Below are positions 54,330 through 64,000 of a DNA stretch of 64,000 bases, piece by piece; within the stretch, counting starts at the first letter, position 1; each line of letters begins with the position of its first letter. The notes under the pieces are model-generated. The model was given only the letters and a program-made list of their open reading frames with translations, was not told where the DNA came from and made no database searches. The position numbers and the translations under genes were made by a program. Origin of the DNA: Pedobacter faecalis (lineage in GTDB: Bacteria > Bacteroidota > Bacteroidia > Sphingobacteriales > Sphingobacteriaceae); NCBI RefSeq assembly GCF_030182585.1, contig NZ_JARXOW010000001.1, positions 1,550,001-1,614,000 on the forward strand, given 5' to 3'.

Positions 54330-54593
54330 CTATTTTAACTGGTCAGCAACAAACGGTAATAAACCAATATGACGCGCACGCTTAACTGCTTGTGCTACTT
54401 TACGTTGAAACTTCAATGAAGTACCAGTTAAACGGCGGGGTAAAAGCTTGCCCTGATCGTTGATAAACTTCAAAAGAAAGTTTGCGTCTTTATAATCGAT
54501 ATACTTGATTCCGTTCTTTTTGAAACGGCAGTATTTCTTTCTGTTATCGTCCACTTTTGGAGCGGTAACATATTGTATCTGATCCTTTGCCAT
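54330..54593 (-). CDS. rpsR: 30S ribosomal protein S18
   Basis: 87 residues. The core [20 protein letters not shown] and [20 protein letters not shown] are diagnostic. It begins with an overlap (TAATG) with the rpsF stop, so translation of S6 and S18, which bind as a pair, is coupled. Confidence 0.98.
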   Translation of the reverse strand: MAKDQIQYVTAPKVDDNRKKYCRFKKNGIKYIDYKDANFLLKFINDQGKLLPRRLTGTSLKFQRKVAQAVKRARHIGLLPFVADQLK

Positions 54594-54952
54594 TATACTG
54601 CAGCCTCCTGTTTTGGTTTTTTGTTAAAAGCTCCGCTACGTTTCTTCTCGTTGTAAGCTACCGCATGACGGTCAAGCTTAACAGTAAGGAAACGCATAAC
54701 ACGCTCGTCGCGCTTAAGCTCCAATTCCAGTTTACTAATCAATTCGCCTGAAGACTTATACTCTGTCAGGTGAAAAAATCCACTTGCTTTTTTTGCAATA
54801 GGATACGCTAATTTTCTCAAACCCCAATTGTCCGCTTGGACAATTTCGGCTCCGCCATCAGTAAGAATCTTGGTAAATTTAGCAATCGCTTCTTTAGCAA
54901 CTTCTTCTGACAACAACGGGGTTAGAACGATAACAGTTTCGTACTGATTCAT
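54593..54952 (-). CDS. rpsF: 30S ribosomal protein S6
   Basis: 119 residues beginning [20 protein letters not shown]. The core [20 protein letters not shown] and [20 protein letters not shown] are typical. It opens the rpsF-rpsR-rplI operon; a consensus promoter lies 44-74 nt upstream. In this context ssb is absent, as in other Bacteroidota. Confidence 0.98.
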   Translation of the reverse strand: MNQYETVIVLTPLLSEEVAKEAIAKFTKILTDGGAEIVQADNWGLRKLAYPIAKKASGFFHLTEYKSSGELISKLELELKRDERVMRFLTVKLDRHAVAYNEKKRSGAFNKKPKQEAAV

Positions 54953-54995
54953 TGTTATTTAAATATTTATGTTTTTTCCGCTTTATAACGGGACG

Positions 54996-55026
54996 CAAAA
55001 ATAGGAATAAATTTTCAACAAACAAA
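54996..55026 (-). promoter_or_regulatory. rpsF operon promoter
   Basis: On the minus strand TTTG (55026-55023), 19 nt, then TATTTTTG (55003-54996) match the Bacteroidota consensus exactly. Predicted start near 54992, leader of about 40 nt. The region is shared with the divergent dnaX gene. Confidence 0.8.
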
Positions 55027-55130
55027 CACCAACTATTGAAATGTCAATTGGTTAGCCCTAGGCACCGACGGTAAAATAAAAAACATACACCGCAATGCGT
55101 AGCTCCGCAAAATTTCTTAATTTCGTTGCG

Positions 55131-56909
55131 ATGGATAATTTCATAGTTTCTGCCCGGAAATACCGTCCTGCAACCTTCGAAACGGTTGTTGGACAACACC
55201 ACATTACCGGCACGCTTAAAAATGCCATCAAAAACAATCAGTTAGCCCAGGCGTTCCTTTTTTGCGGTCCGCGTGGCGTAGGTAAAACCACCTGCGCAAG
55301 GATTTTGGCCAAGACCATAAACTGCACATCCCTTACTGCTGAGCAGGAGGCCTGCGGTGAGTGTGAATCCTGTCTCTCTTTTCAGAGCGGGCATTCCTTT
55401 AATTTCCATGAATTGGATGCGGCCTCCAATAACTCGGTAGACGACATTCGCAGCCTTATTGAACAGGTACGCATACCGCCTCAGGGGGGTAAGTACAAAA
55501 CTTACATTATTGATGAGGTTCACATGCTTTCTGCAAGTGCATTTAATGCCTTTTTGAAAACGCTTGAAGAACCTCCTTCTTATGCCATCTTTATCTTGGC
55601 GACCACTGAGAAGCATAAGATATTACCGACAATTTTATCCAGGTGTCAGATTTTTGACTTTAACAGAATCCATGTTGAGGATATTTCGGAGCATCTGGGC
55701 AGGATTGCGAAGCGGGAAAACATTCTTGCAGAACCCGACGGGCTCCATATTATTGCGCAGAAAGCCGACGGTGGATTAAGGGATGCCCTGTCTATGTTCG
55801 ATCAGATTGTTAGTTACACCAACCGGAATCTTACCTATAAATCTGTAATTGAGAACCTGAATATTCTTGATTACGATTACTATTTCAAACTGACACAATT
55901 GCTGGTTTCTTCCGATATAAGCGGTGCATTGGTGCTTTTCGATGAAATATTAAATAACGGCTTCGACGGAAATAATTTTATCAACGGCCTGGCAAGTCAT
56001 CTTCGCAACCTCTTGGTATCTAAAGATCCACAGACAACCAAATTGCTGGAAGTAAGTGAGAACATCAAACAAAAATATATCAGTCAGGGTCAGGCTCTGT
56101 CAGCATCGTTTATACTAACGGCACTCAATCTTGCCAATCAGTGTGATCTTAACTATAAAAACAGCAAGAATCAGCGCCTTCAGGTAGAGCTTACGCTCAT
56201 AAAAATGTGTCATATAGAATCAGTGGTCAGGTTGTCTCAACCTCTTGCGGCACACACAGACACTGACAATGCTCAGATTAAAAAAAAAACGAATTTAGTC
56301 ATTGAGGAAATAAAAAAAGTCGAGTCAGTTCTGGAAAAAACATCAGTAGTACCCGACTCAGCGGTTTCAAAGAATGTACCTGCCCCCGCCACTCCTGCGC
56401 CGCCCCAGAATAAAATTGCGCTAAAACCATCAGCCGGAACTTCTAAGGCTTCCATGCTCATCCCTTCTTTAACAGATCTTGAAAGTATCGCCAGTGGTGA
56501 TAACGATAAAGAACCTAAATATCTGACCGGGAACGATGCTGAGCCCTTCACTTTCGATCAATTGCTTGTTCATTGGAAAGAATATGCATCGCTTGTGAAA
56601 GAGAAGGGTAAGATAAATGTATACACTCTGCTTACCTGTGACGATCCGGTTTTAGATCGGCCTGAAGAAATAACCGTGCATGTAGAACATAAAATTCAGG
56701 AGGGTCTGCTGCATGATGAAATGATCGACCTGCTAAACTTCTTACGGCCGCGCTTAAAAAACTTTAATGTTACCGTTAAAGCAAAGCAGATCGTCCGGCC
56801 CGTGGTTAACAGGCTTTACACCAGCACAGAGCGCTATCAGTACCTGGTAGAAAAGAACCCGAAACTGGAAGACCTGCGCCGGATGTTCAACCTCGACATC
56901 AACAGTTAA
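55131..56909 (+). CDS. dnaX: DNA polymerase III gamma/tau subunit
   Basis: Clamp-loader ATPase. From the ATG at 55131 (MDNFIVSARKYRPATFETVV) it has 592 residues; an upstream ATG at 55095 adds 12 unrelated residues. The AAA+ domain has CGPRGVGKTTCARILAKT (Walker A), a four-Cys zinc module (CTSLTAEQEACGECESC), DEVHMLS (Walker B) and TILSRCQIFDF (sensor/SRC). The Pro/Ala/Lys linker (about 395-450) and the C-terminal tau domain (QLLVHWKEYASLVKEKGKIN) follow. No A-run slippage site was tested. It shares TTAA with the convergent next gene. Confidence 0.97.
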   Translation: MDNFIVSARKYRPATFETVVGQHHITGTLKNAIKNNQLAQAFLFCGPRGVGKTTCARILAKTINCTSLTAEQEACGECESCLSFQSGHSFNFHELDAASNNSVDDIRSLIEQVRIPPQGGKYKTYIIDEVHMLSASAFNAFLKTLEEPPSYAIFILATTEKHKILPTILSRCQIFDFNRIHVEDISEHLGRIAKRENILAEPDGLHIIAQKADGGLRDALSMFDQIVSYTNRNLTYKSVIENLNILDYDYYFKLTQLLVSSDISGALVLFDEILNNGFDGNNFINGLASHLRNLLVSKDPQTTKLLEVSENIKQKYISQGQALSASFILTALNLANQCDLNYKNSKNQRLQVELTLIKMCHIESVVRLSQPLAAHTDTDNAQIKKKTNLVIEEIKKVESVLEKTSVVPDSAVSKNVPAPATPAPPQNKIALKPSAGTSKASMLIPSLTDLESIASGDNDKEPKYLTGNDAEPFTFDQLLVHWKEYASLVKEKGKINVYTLLTCDDPVLDRPEEITVHVEHKIQEGLLHDEMIDLLNFLRPRLKNFNVTVKAKQIVRPVVNRLYTSTERYQYLVEKNPKLEDLRRMFNLDINS

Positions 56910-57328
56910 CTGACCGGCCGGTCATTTATCGGATAGCCCTCTTCATCAAGGTCGTCGCGCTCATCCTCTGGCGTCCGCGCAAGGAACTCATCTTCAGGAT
57001 CTAAAACAACGCTTTCACCTTCGTCTACATGCATCCCAAGTTGCTCCAGAGTTTTCTCAGCCTGAGTTTCCTTATCAGCATATTCATCACCTATATAGGG
57101 ATTGGCCTCATCAAAGGTCGAGTCAAAATCTGCCCCATTATCAGAAGGTACTTCATATCCAAAAGGATGATCGTAATCCTTGTCATCTCCTTTAACATCA
57201 ACTTCAAATGTGTTTTTGTCCTTGTCGAAAGAAAGGTTCTCGAAATCCCGGGTTTCTCCCAGATCGTCACGATGGATGAGATCGCGTGCAGGCTCCTTAA
57301 AATCTTCTTTATTGTTTTCTGTGTTCAT
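56906..57328 (-). CDS. Small acidic hypothetical protein
   Basis: 140 residues from the ATG at 57328, very rich in Asp and Glu (about one in three). No membrane helix or signal peptide. The sequence EEGYPINDRPVS ends it and DLDEEGYPI-like segments recur; the middle has DNGADFDSTFDEANPYIGDE. No family recognised; it may be intrinsically disordered. Stop overlaps that of dnaX by 4 nt. There is no terminator between them. Confidence 0.75.
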   Translation of the reverse strand: MNTENNKEDFKEPARDLIHRDDLGETRDFENLSFDKDKNTFEVDVKGDDKDYDHPFGYEVPSDNGADFDSTFDEANPYIGDEYADKETQAEKTLEQLGMHVDEGESVVLDPEDEFLARTPEDERDDLDEEGYPINDRPVS

Positions 57329-57380
57329 AGTTGTCTGTTTTGAATAGATAACGCCCGACCAGACCACTTTGTTTGCCGCA

Positions 57381-57414
57381 AAAAAGCCCGCCTATGGTAC
57401 AGATAGGCGGGCTT
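57381..57414 (-). terminator. Intrinsic terminator of icd
   Basis: AAGCCCGCCTAT (57384-57395) pairs perfectly with ATAGGCGGGCTT (57403-57414). On the minus strand it ends in TTTTTT. It is 22 nt after the icd stop. Confidence 0.93.
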
Positions 57415-57436
57415 CAAACTTTAATAATGGAGGGAA

Positions 57437-59698
<2,262 letters not shown>

Positions 59699-59702
59699 TT
59701 AT

Positions 59703-59722
59703 TTATCAAACTCCTTTGATAA
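59703..59722. promoter_or_regulatory. Palindrome between icd and the TonB receptor
   Basis: TTATCAAA (59703-59710), CTCC, TTTGATAA (59715-59722) is a perfect inverted repeat in the 87-nt divergent gap. It supplies TTTG on both strands, which could be the -33 element or a repressor half-site. Neither flanking -7 box is clear. Confidence 0.5.
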
Positions 59723-59749
59723 AAACCGGTTAAAGATATAAATAAACAG

Positions 59750-61792
59750 ATGAAAAGAATAACAAGTGTATGGCTTTTTGCCTTTTGGGCGACTTCCACC
59801 AGCGCGCAGTCAGACACAAGTAAAACCCTGAGGGAAATCGTAATACGGCCCTACTTTTCCGAGCAGACACTCCAGAGAAGCACAGGATCGATAAGCTTAA
59901 TTGATTCGACCGCATTGAGCAGGCAGCCCTCCAGCTCGCTGGTGTCGGCCATGAACACTTTGCCCGGGATCCGGATGGACGAGCGTTCTCCTGGTAGTTA
60001 CCGGCTCTCCATCCGCGGAAGTCTACTGCGTTCGCCGTTTGGTGTTAGAAATGTAAAAATCTATTTAGACGAGTTCCCATTGACTGATGCGGGCGGCAAC
60101 AGTTACCTTAACGCGATCGACGCGGCGGCAATATCGGGAATCCAAATACTGAAAGGGCCCCAAAGCAGTGTATATGGCGCTAATTCAGGCGGCGTGATCC
60201 TTGTTGACCCAGGTAACAATTCAGAAGGCCCTTCGGTTAGTATTGAAGCTGGGTCGTTCGGGCTTTTCAGGCAATCGGCTGGCTATAGCCTGACCTCCGA
60301 TCGTTATAAACTGAGGCTGACTCAGGCTTACCAGCGGAGTGACGGGTACCGGGATCATAGTGCCATGGAACGAAAGTACATTCAGGCTCTGCATGAGTTC
60401 CGTTATAGTACCGACGCAGTTCTAAAAGTTTTCGCCTTCTATTCTGACCTGGAGTACCAGACGCCGGGGGGACTAACTGCCCAGCAATTTACTTTAAATC
60501 CGAGAGCGTCGAGACCAGCAACAGGCACCACCCCTGGTGCGGCAGAACAGAAGGCGGGAATTTATAGCCGGACATTTTACGGAGGGGTATCCAACAATTG
60601 GCTGATCAATAAAGACCTAAGATATTTGATTAGTGTTTATGGCTCACATACCGATTTCAAAAATCCTTTCATCACCAACTTTGAAACACGCAAGGAACAA
60701 AGCCTTGGTTTGCGTACTTACCTGGAATATACAAGGGAATTATCCGAAGTCACCATCAACGCTAATCTCGGAATAGAAGGAACGCGCACACGCTCGGACG
60801 TCGACAATTACGATAATTACGGAGGTCTGCGAGGACCGCAGCAGTCGGCCGATGATCTGACAGCACATTCGAATTTTGCTTTCGCTCAGGTTAGTTTCGA
60901 CCTACATAACAAGGTGCTTGTCGAACTTTCAACAAGTCTAAATCTTTTCAACTACCATTTCCAAACGCTGATGCCCACGCCCTCGGGTCGTGAAAAAATA
61001 AGTTTTGATAAGCAGATAATGCCGCGTCTGGCTGTTTCCTACCGTAGAAATGACAACCTTACCCTCAGAGCTTCCGCCAGCCGGGGCTACTCCCCACCCA
61101 CCCTGGCAGAAGTTCGCGCCTCAAACCAGCTGGTGAATACCGGACTGGAAGCTGAGCATGGCTGGAATACGGAAGGAGGGATTAACTACAGGTCGGCAAA
61201 CCGAAAATTGGAAATTGACTTGAATTATTTCTTTTATCAGCTTAGAGCGGCAATCGTAAGACGTGTGGACGCCGCGGACACTGAGTATTTTATAAATTCC
61301 GGCGGTACAAGGCAAGAAGGCCTTGAAACAAGTATGTCATTATGGCTTTTGCCACCCCGTTCCTCTGGCTTGCTGCGATCTCTTCAGGTACAAAATTCGT
61401 GGACGCTTAGTCACTTCCGTTTCCGTGGGTACTTAAATGCTGGAAACGATTATTCGGGTAACATGCTTACCGGTGTACCTAAAACTGTTTCTTCAGCAAG
61501 CGCCGATCTGGTATTATCTGGTCAGTACAGTTTGTTCTTACAGCATCTGTACACATCTTCCATCCCGCTAAACGACGCAAATACCATCTTTGGCGCCAAA
61601 TATCATCTTGTACAAGCCAAAGCTGCAAAAACCTTTCGGGCCGGCTATACACCAATTGTTCTGTACGTTGGGGCAGATAACCTTCTTAATCAGCACTACA
61701 GTTTGGGAAATGACCTGAACGCTTTCGGAGGCAGATATTTCAACGCCGCTGCAAAAAGAAACTTCTATGCCGGTTTATCTGTTAAACTTTAA
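59750..61792 (+). CDS. TonB-dependent receptor (siderophore/vitamin type)
   Basis: Outer-membrane transporter of 680 residues without an N-terminal carboxypeptidase-like domain. A signal peptide (VWLFAFWATSTSAQ) precedes the plug (about 45-150), with LVSAMNTLPGIRMDERSPGS, IRGSLLRSPFGVRNVKIYLD and ILKGPQSSVYGANSGGVILV. The barrel ends in NAAAKRNFYAGLSVKL. The size and plug place it with siderophore or cobalamin-like receptors. The stop is followed directly by the ATG of the amine oxidase gene (61793), so the two are translationally coupled. Confidence 0.92.
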   Translation: MKRITSVWLFAFWATSTSAQSDTSKTLREIVIRPYFSEQTLQRSTGSISLIDSTALSRQPSSSLVSAMNTLPGIRMDERSPGSYRLSIRGSLLRSPFGVRNVKIYLDEFPLTDAGGNSYLNAIDAAAISGIQILKGPQSSVYGANSGGVILVDPGNNSEGPSVSIEAGSFGLFRQSAGYSLTSDRYKLRLTQAYQRSDGYRDHSAMERKYIQALHEFRYSTDAVLKVFAFYSDLEYQTPGGLTAQQFTLNPRASRPATGTTPGAAEQKAGIYSRTFYGGVSNNWLINKDLRYLISVYGSHTDFKNPFITNFETRKEQSLGLRTYLEYTRELSEVTINANLGIEGTRTRSDVDNYDNYGGLRGPQQSADDLTAHSNFAFAQVSFDLHNKVLVELSTSLNLFNYHFQTLMPTPSGREKISFDKQIMPRLAVSYRRNDNLTLRASASRGYSPPTLAEVRASNQLVNTGLEAEHGWNTEGGINYRSANRKLEIDLNYFFYQLRAAIVRRVDAADTEYFINSGGTRQEGLETSMSLWLLPPRSSGLLRSLQVQNSWTLSHFRFRGYLNAGNDYSGNMLTGVPKTVSSASADLVLSGQYSLFLQHLYTSSIPLNDANTIFGAKYHLVQAKAAKTFRAGYTPIVLYVGADNLLNQHYSLGNDLNAFGGRYFNAAAKRNFYAGLSVKL

Positions 61793-63058
61793 ATGGATAA
61801 GCAATCTGTGATAATAGTTGGCGGCGGTATATCTGGGCTATATGCTGCCAGTCTGCTCGGTGAATTGTGTGAAGTAACTATCCTTGAAGCTTCCGATCGT
61901 TTCGGTGGTCGCATTTTGGATTTGAAAATAGAAGGGTTTAGTTCGAGCCTTAAATATGGTGCTGAATTTATACATGGCGAAGCTGATCTTACATTCTCTT
62001 TATTGAACGAGGCTGGAATATCTTACAGCGAGGTGAACGGCACAACCTATCGGGCAAGGAAAGGTAAACTGCTTCGATCTGAAATGATGATGGAGGGTTG
62101 GGATGGATTGCTTGAAGCCATGAGTCAGATAGAAAGAGATATGACGCTGATGGAGTTCCTAGACACCCACTTCAAGCATCCTGAATGTAAAGAACTAAGG
62201 GCTGAAACGATACGGTATGCAGAAGGTTATGATACAGCCGACCCAGACAGAATAAGTGTTAAAGCTTTGTACAAGGAGTGGTCGGAAGAAGACCGTACCT
62301 ACCAGATCAGCCCCGGATATGGTGTGCTGGCAGCATACCTTATAGAGCGATGCGTTAAGCTTGGCGTGCAGCTTCATGCAGATTGTTGTGTCAGGAATAT
62401 TAACTGGGACGGAGAACTTTGCGAGGTACGTACTGCCATGCAAACGTATTCTGCCCACAAGGTTCTTGTGACTGTTCCGCTTGCCCGACTGACGGACACC
62501 GACGAGAACACGAAACTCTCCTTTTTCCCGCCGTTAAATGATTACAAAAAAGCAGCCGGGGATATTGGCTTTGGAGCGGCTATAAAAATATTTGCCTCCT
62601 TCTCCACGCCCATTTGGCCAAAAGATGCGGCATTCCTTTTTAGTGACCAAGCGATACAAACCTGGTGGACCCAACTTCCCTACACCAGCAATATACTTAC
62701 CGGATGGGCCGGAGGCAATTATGCAAAAGAATTAAGTAAACTGCCCGAACAGGAGTTGAAGCAGGTCGCACTGAGATCGCTGGCCGGAACTCTCGGCATG
62801 TCGGAGGCAAGGGTGAAAAGCCATCTCCAGGCTATGGCGATCGCAAACTGGGAGCAACATAAATGGATCTATGGCGCGTACAGCTACCCGACACCACGCA
62901 CCACCAGCGCAAGAAGGCTGCTCAACACACCTGTTGCAGACAAAATTTATTTCGCCGGCGAAGCGCTTTCAAATGAATTTTCGGGCACTGTGGAAGCAGC
63001 CCTGCTCAGTGCCAAAGCAATGGTAACACAGATGATCACTTCCTTACGTAGCGCGTAA
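61793..63058 (+). CDS. Flavin amine oxidase
   Basis: 421 residues, cytoplasmic by sequence (no signal). The Rossmann motif VIIVGGGISGLYAASLLGEL and EASDRFGGRILD are classic for the amine oxidase family. The C-terminal FAD motif is FAGEALSNEFSGTVEAALLS. The substrate is unknown. No TAA-ATG gap separates it from the TonB receptor gene, so it is probably co-regulated. Its last 23 nt overlap the convergent hybrid kinase gene. Confidence 0.93.
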   Translation: MDKQSVIIVGGGISGLYAASLLGELCEVTILEASDRFGGRILDLKIEGFSSSLKYGAEFIHGEADLTFSLLNEAGISYSEVNGTTYRARKGKLLRSEMMMEGWDGLLEAMSQIERDMTLMEFLDTHFKHPECKELRAETIRYAEGYDTADPDRISVKALYKEWSEEDRTYQISPGYGVLAAYLIERCVKLGVQLHADCCVRNINWDGELCEVRTAMQTYSAHKVLVTVPLARLTDTDENTKLSFFPPLNDYKKAAGDIGFGAAIKIFASFSTPIWPKDAAFLFSDQAIQTWWTQLPYTSNILTGWAGGNYAKELSKLPEQELKQVALRSLAGTLGMSEARVKSHLQAMAIANWEQHKWIYGAYSYPTPRTTSARRLLNTPVADKIYFAGEALSNEFSGTVEAALLSAKAMVTQMITSLRSA

Positions 63059-64000
63059 TCATTGAAAGCAAGATTTCAGGGAGGAAGGGTTTTACCACCA
63101 CATCATTAATTCCCGACATCACAATCTGGTCTTTAATCTCATCTGGCAAATTAGCGGTTAATGCGATAATTGGGATATTTACACCTCTGCTTCGCATTTC
63201 GCGGGCCGATTGATACCCATCCATAACGGGCATATGTAAATCCATAAGAACCACCTTGTGCTTGCCCGGATCTACAAGATCGAGCGCTTCCTTTCCGTTT
63301 ACTGCCAGGTCTACATGAGCGCCCCAGCTGCTTAAAAATCCCTGAGCCACTTTCACATTGAGTGGATTGTCCTCTACCAGTAAAATCTCCACGCCAGCCA
63401 GCGACCTCTCTTTTCTGAGTTCAACTGCAGGTGGCTGAGCCGCCGCATTAGAACCACGATCAAAGCGCTGGCGGAAATAAAACACCGATCCTCTTCCTTC
63501 TTCACTGGAAACCTCAAGCTTTGCACCTTGCAACTCCAGAATTCTTTTACAAATGGAGAGGCCCAAACCGGTACCGCCGAAACTTCTTGATGTTGAGGAG
63601 TCAGCCTGTGTAAAACGGTCGAAGATAATGTGCTGGTGATCGGGAGATATGCCAATACCTGTATCTGCAACACTGACGCGGAGCCAGACCGCCGTCTCGG
63701 TTTCTTCTTCAAGATCAATACGAAGTTCTACACCGCCCTCCTTGGTAAATTTAATTGCGTTATGCACCAGATTAGTGATAACCTGTGAAGTTCGGGTTGG
63801 ATCACCGATCAACTTAAAGCTGATGCGGCTATCTAACTTGGCGGTCAGGCTTATTCCCTTGCGCTGCGCCTGAATTTGCAACCCGGAGAGTACGTTTTCT
63901 GCCAGGGAAATAATATCCATTTCCACGTACTCGAACTTGGCCATTCCGGCTTCAATCTTGTTGTAATCCAAAATGTCGTTAACTATCGAAAGCAGATGAT
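63036..64000 (-). CDS. Hybrid histidine kinase/receiver protein, 5' end outside window
   Basis: The frame is open to the right edge and continues upstream in phase (HLLSIVNDILDYNKIEAG from 63990 on), so the gene is cut by the window edge. Visible domains are the end of HisKA, a complete ATP-binding domain (NLVHNAIKFTKEGGVEL, VADTGIGISPDHQ, GTGLGLSICKRILELQGA) and a C-terminal receiver (ILLVEDNPLNVKVAQGFLSS, VVLMDLHMPVMDG with the phospho-Asp, PIIALTAN and VVKPFLPEILLSMI with the Lys). No DNA-binding domain follows. The sensor part lies outside the window. It overlaps the amine oxidase gene by 23 nt at the 3' ends. Confidence 0.93.
   Translation of the reverse strand, partial: HLLSIVNDILDYNKIEAGMAKFEYVEMDIISLAENVLSGLQIQAQRKGISLTAKLDSRISFKLIGDPTRTSQVITNLVHNAIKFTKEGGVELRIDLEEETETAVWLRVSVADTGIGISPDHQHIIFDRFTQADSSTSRSFGGTGLGLSICKRILELQGAKLEVSSEEGRGSVFYFRQRFDRGSNAAAQPPAVELRKERSLAGVEILLVEDNPLNVKVAQGFLSSWGAHVDLAVNGKEALDLVDPGKHKVVLMDLHMPVMDGYQSAREMRSRGVNIPIIALTANLPDEIKDQIVMSGINDVVVKPFLPEILLSMITRYVRK

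Overview
The window looks like chromosomal DNA from a Bacteroidota bacterium, most likely a Sphingobacteriaceae member close to Pedobacter or Mucilaginibacter. The evidence is protein-level similarity recalled from memory, the many promoters of the Bacteroidota form TTTG-N18-20-TAnnTTTG, a general shortage of Shine-Dalgarno sites, RNase Y, a monomeric isocitrate dehydrogenase, and TonB receptors with a carboxypeptidase-like N-terminal domain. No prophage, insertion sequence or CRISPR array was seen. Most of the window is core genome with short accessory stretches.

Layout. 1-8571 (minus strand) is the classic translation/transcription block, reading tRNA-Thr, tRNA-Tyr, tRNA-Gly, tRNA-Thr, tuf, tRNA-Trp, secE, nusG, rplK, rplA, rplJ, rplL and rpoB (cut by the left edge, TTG start). 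8602-10233 holds hpf, xerC and rpsU. 10243-16449 holds an acyl-CoA dehydrogenase, apt, a helix-hairpin-helix protein, an OlsF-like two-domain acyltransferase and a cytoplasmic alpha-amylase. 16630-22238 holds a secreted transglutaminase-like protein and a TonB receptor/beta-helix lipoprotein pair behind an 11-bp phased operator array like a Pho box. 22251-28721 holds an Mpo1-like protein, rny, a probable 6S RNA, zapA with a coiled-coil partner, pheT, radC and rpsT. 29106-36973 holds purN, purH and the cell-shape operon mreB-mreC-mreD-mrdA-rodA.

36980-40858 holds an unknown acidic protein, an unlisted 41-residue Lys/Cys microprotein, ferritin, an orphan membrane histidine kinase and tRNA-Phe. 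40870-48306 is the most unusual stretch. It has a ZU5 lipoprotein divergent from a three-gene signalling operon, then a hemerythrin-like protein and an OmpA-family protein. In the operon, two homologous 7TM kinases flank a LuxR-type response regulator. The first has an intact ATP-binding domain but Ser in place of the phospho-accepting His. The second has the His but a ruined ATP-binding domain. They look like two halves of one kinase that must work together. A shared motif (TACTrCCCA) sits at the same distance from the -7 box of the operon promoter and of the hemerythrin gene promoter, which suggests a local regulon.

48483-53798 holds a flavin split-barrel protein, an HdrC/HdrB-like iron-sulfur pair, a WalJ-like metallo-hydrolase, two unknowns and mtgA. 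53826-57414 holds rpsF-rpsR-rplI, dnaX and an acidic protein. 57437-64000 holds monomeric icd, a TonB receptor translationally adjacent to a flavin amine oxidase, and the C-terminal part of a hybrid histidine kinase cut by the right edge.
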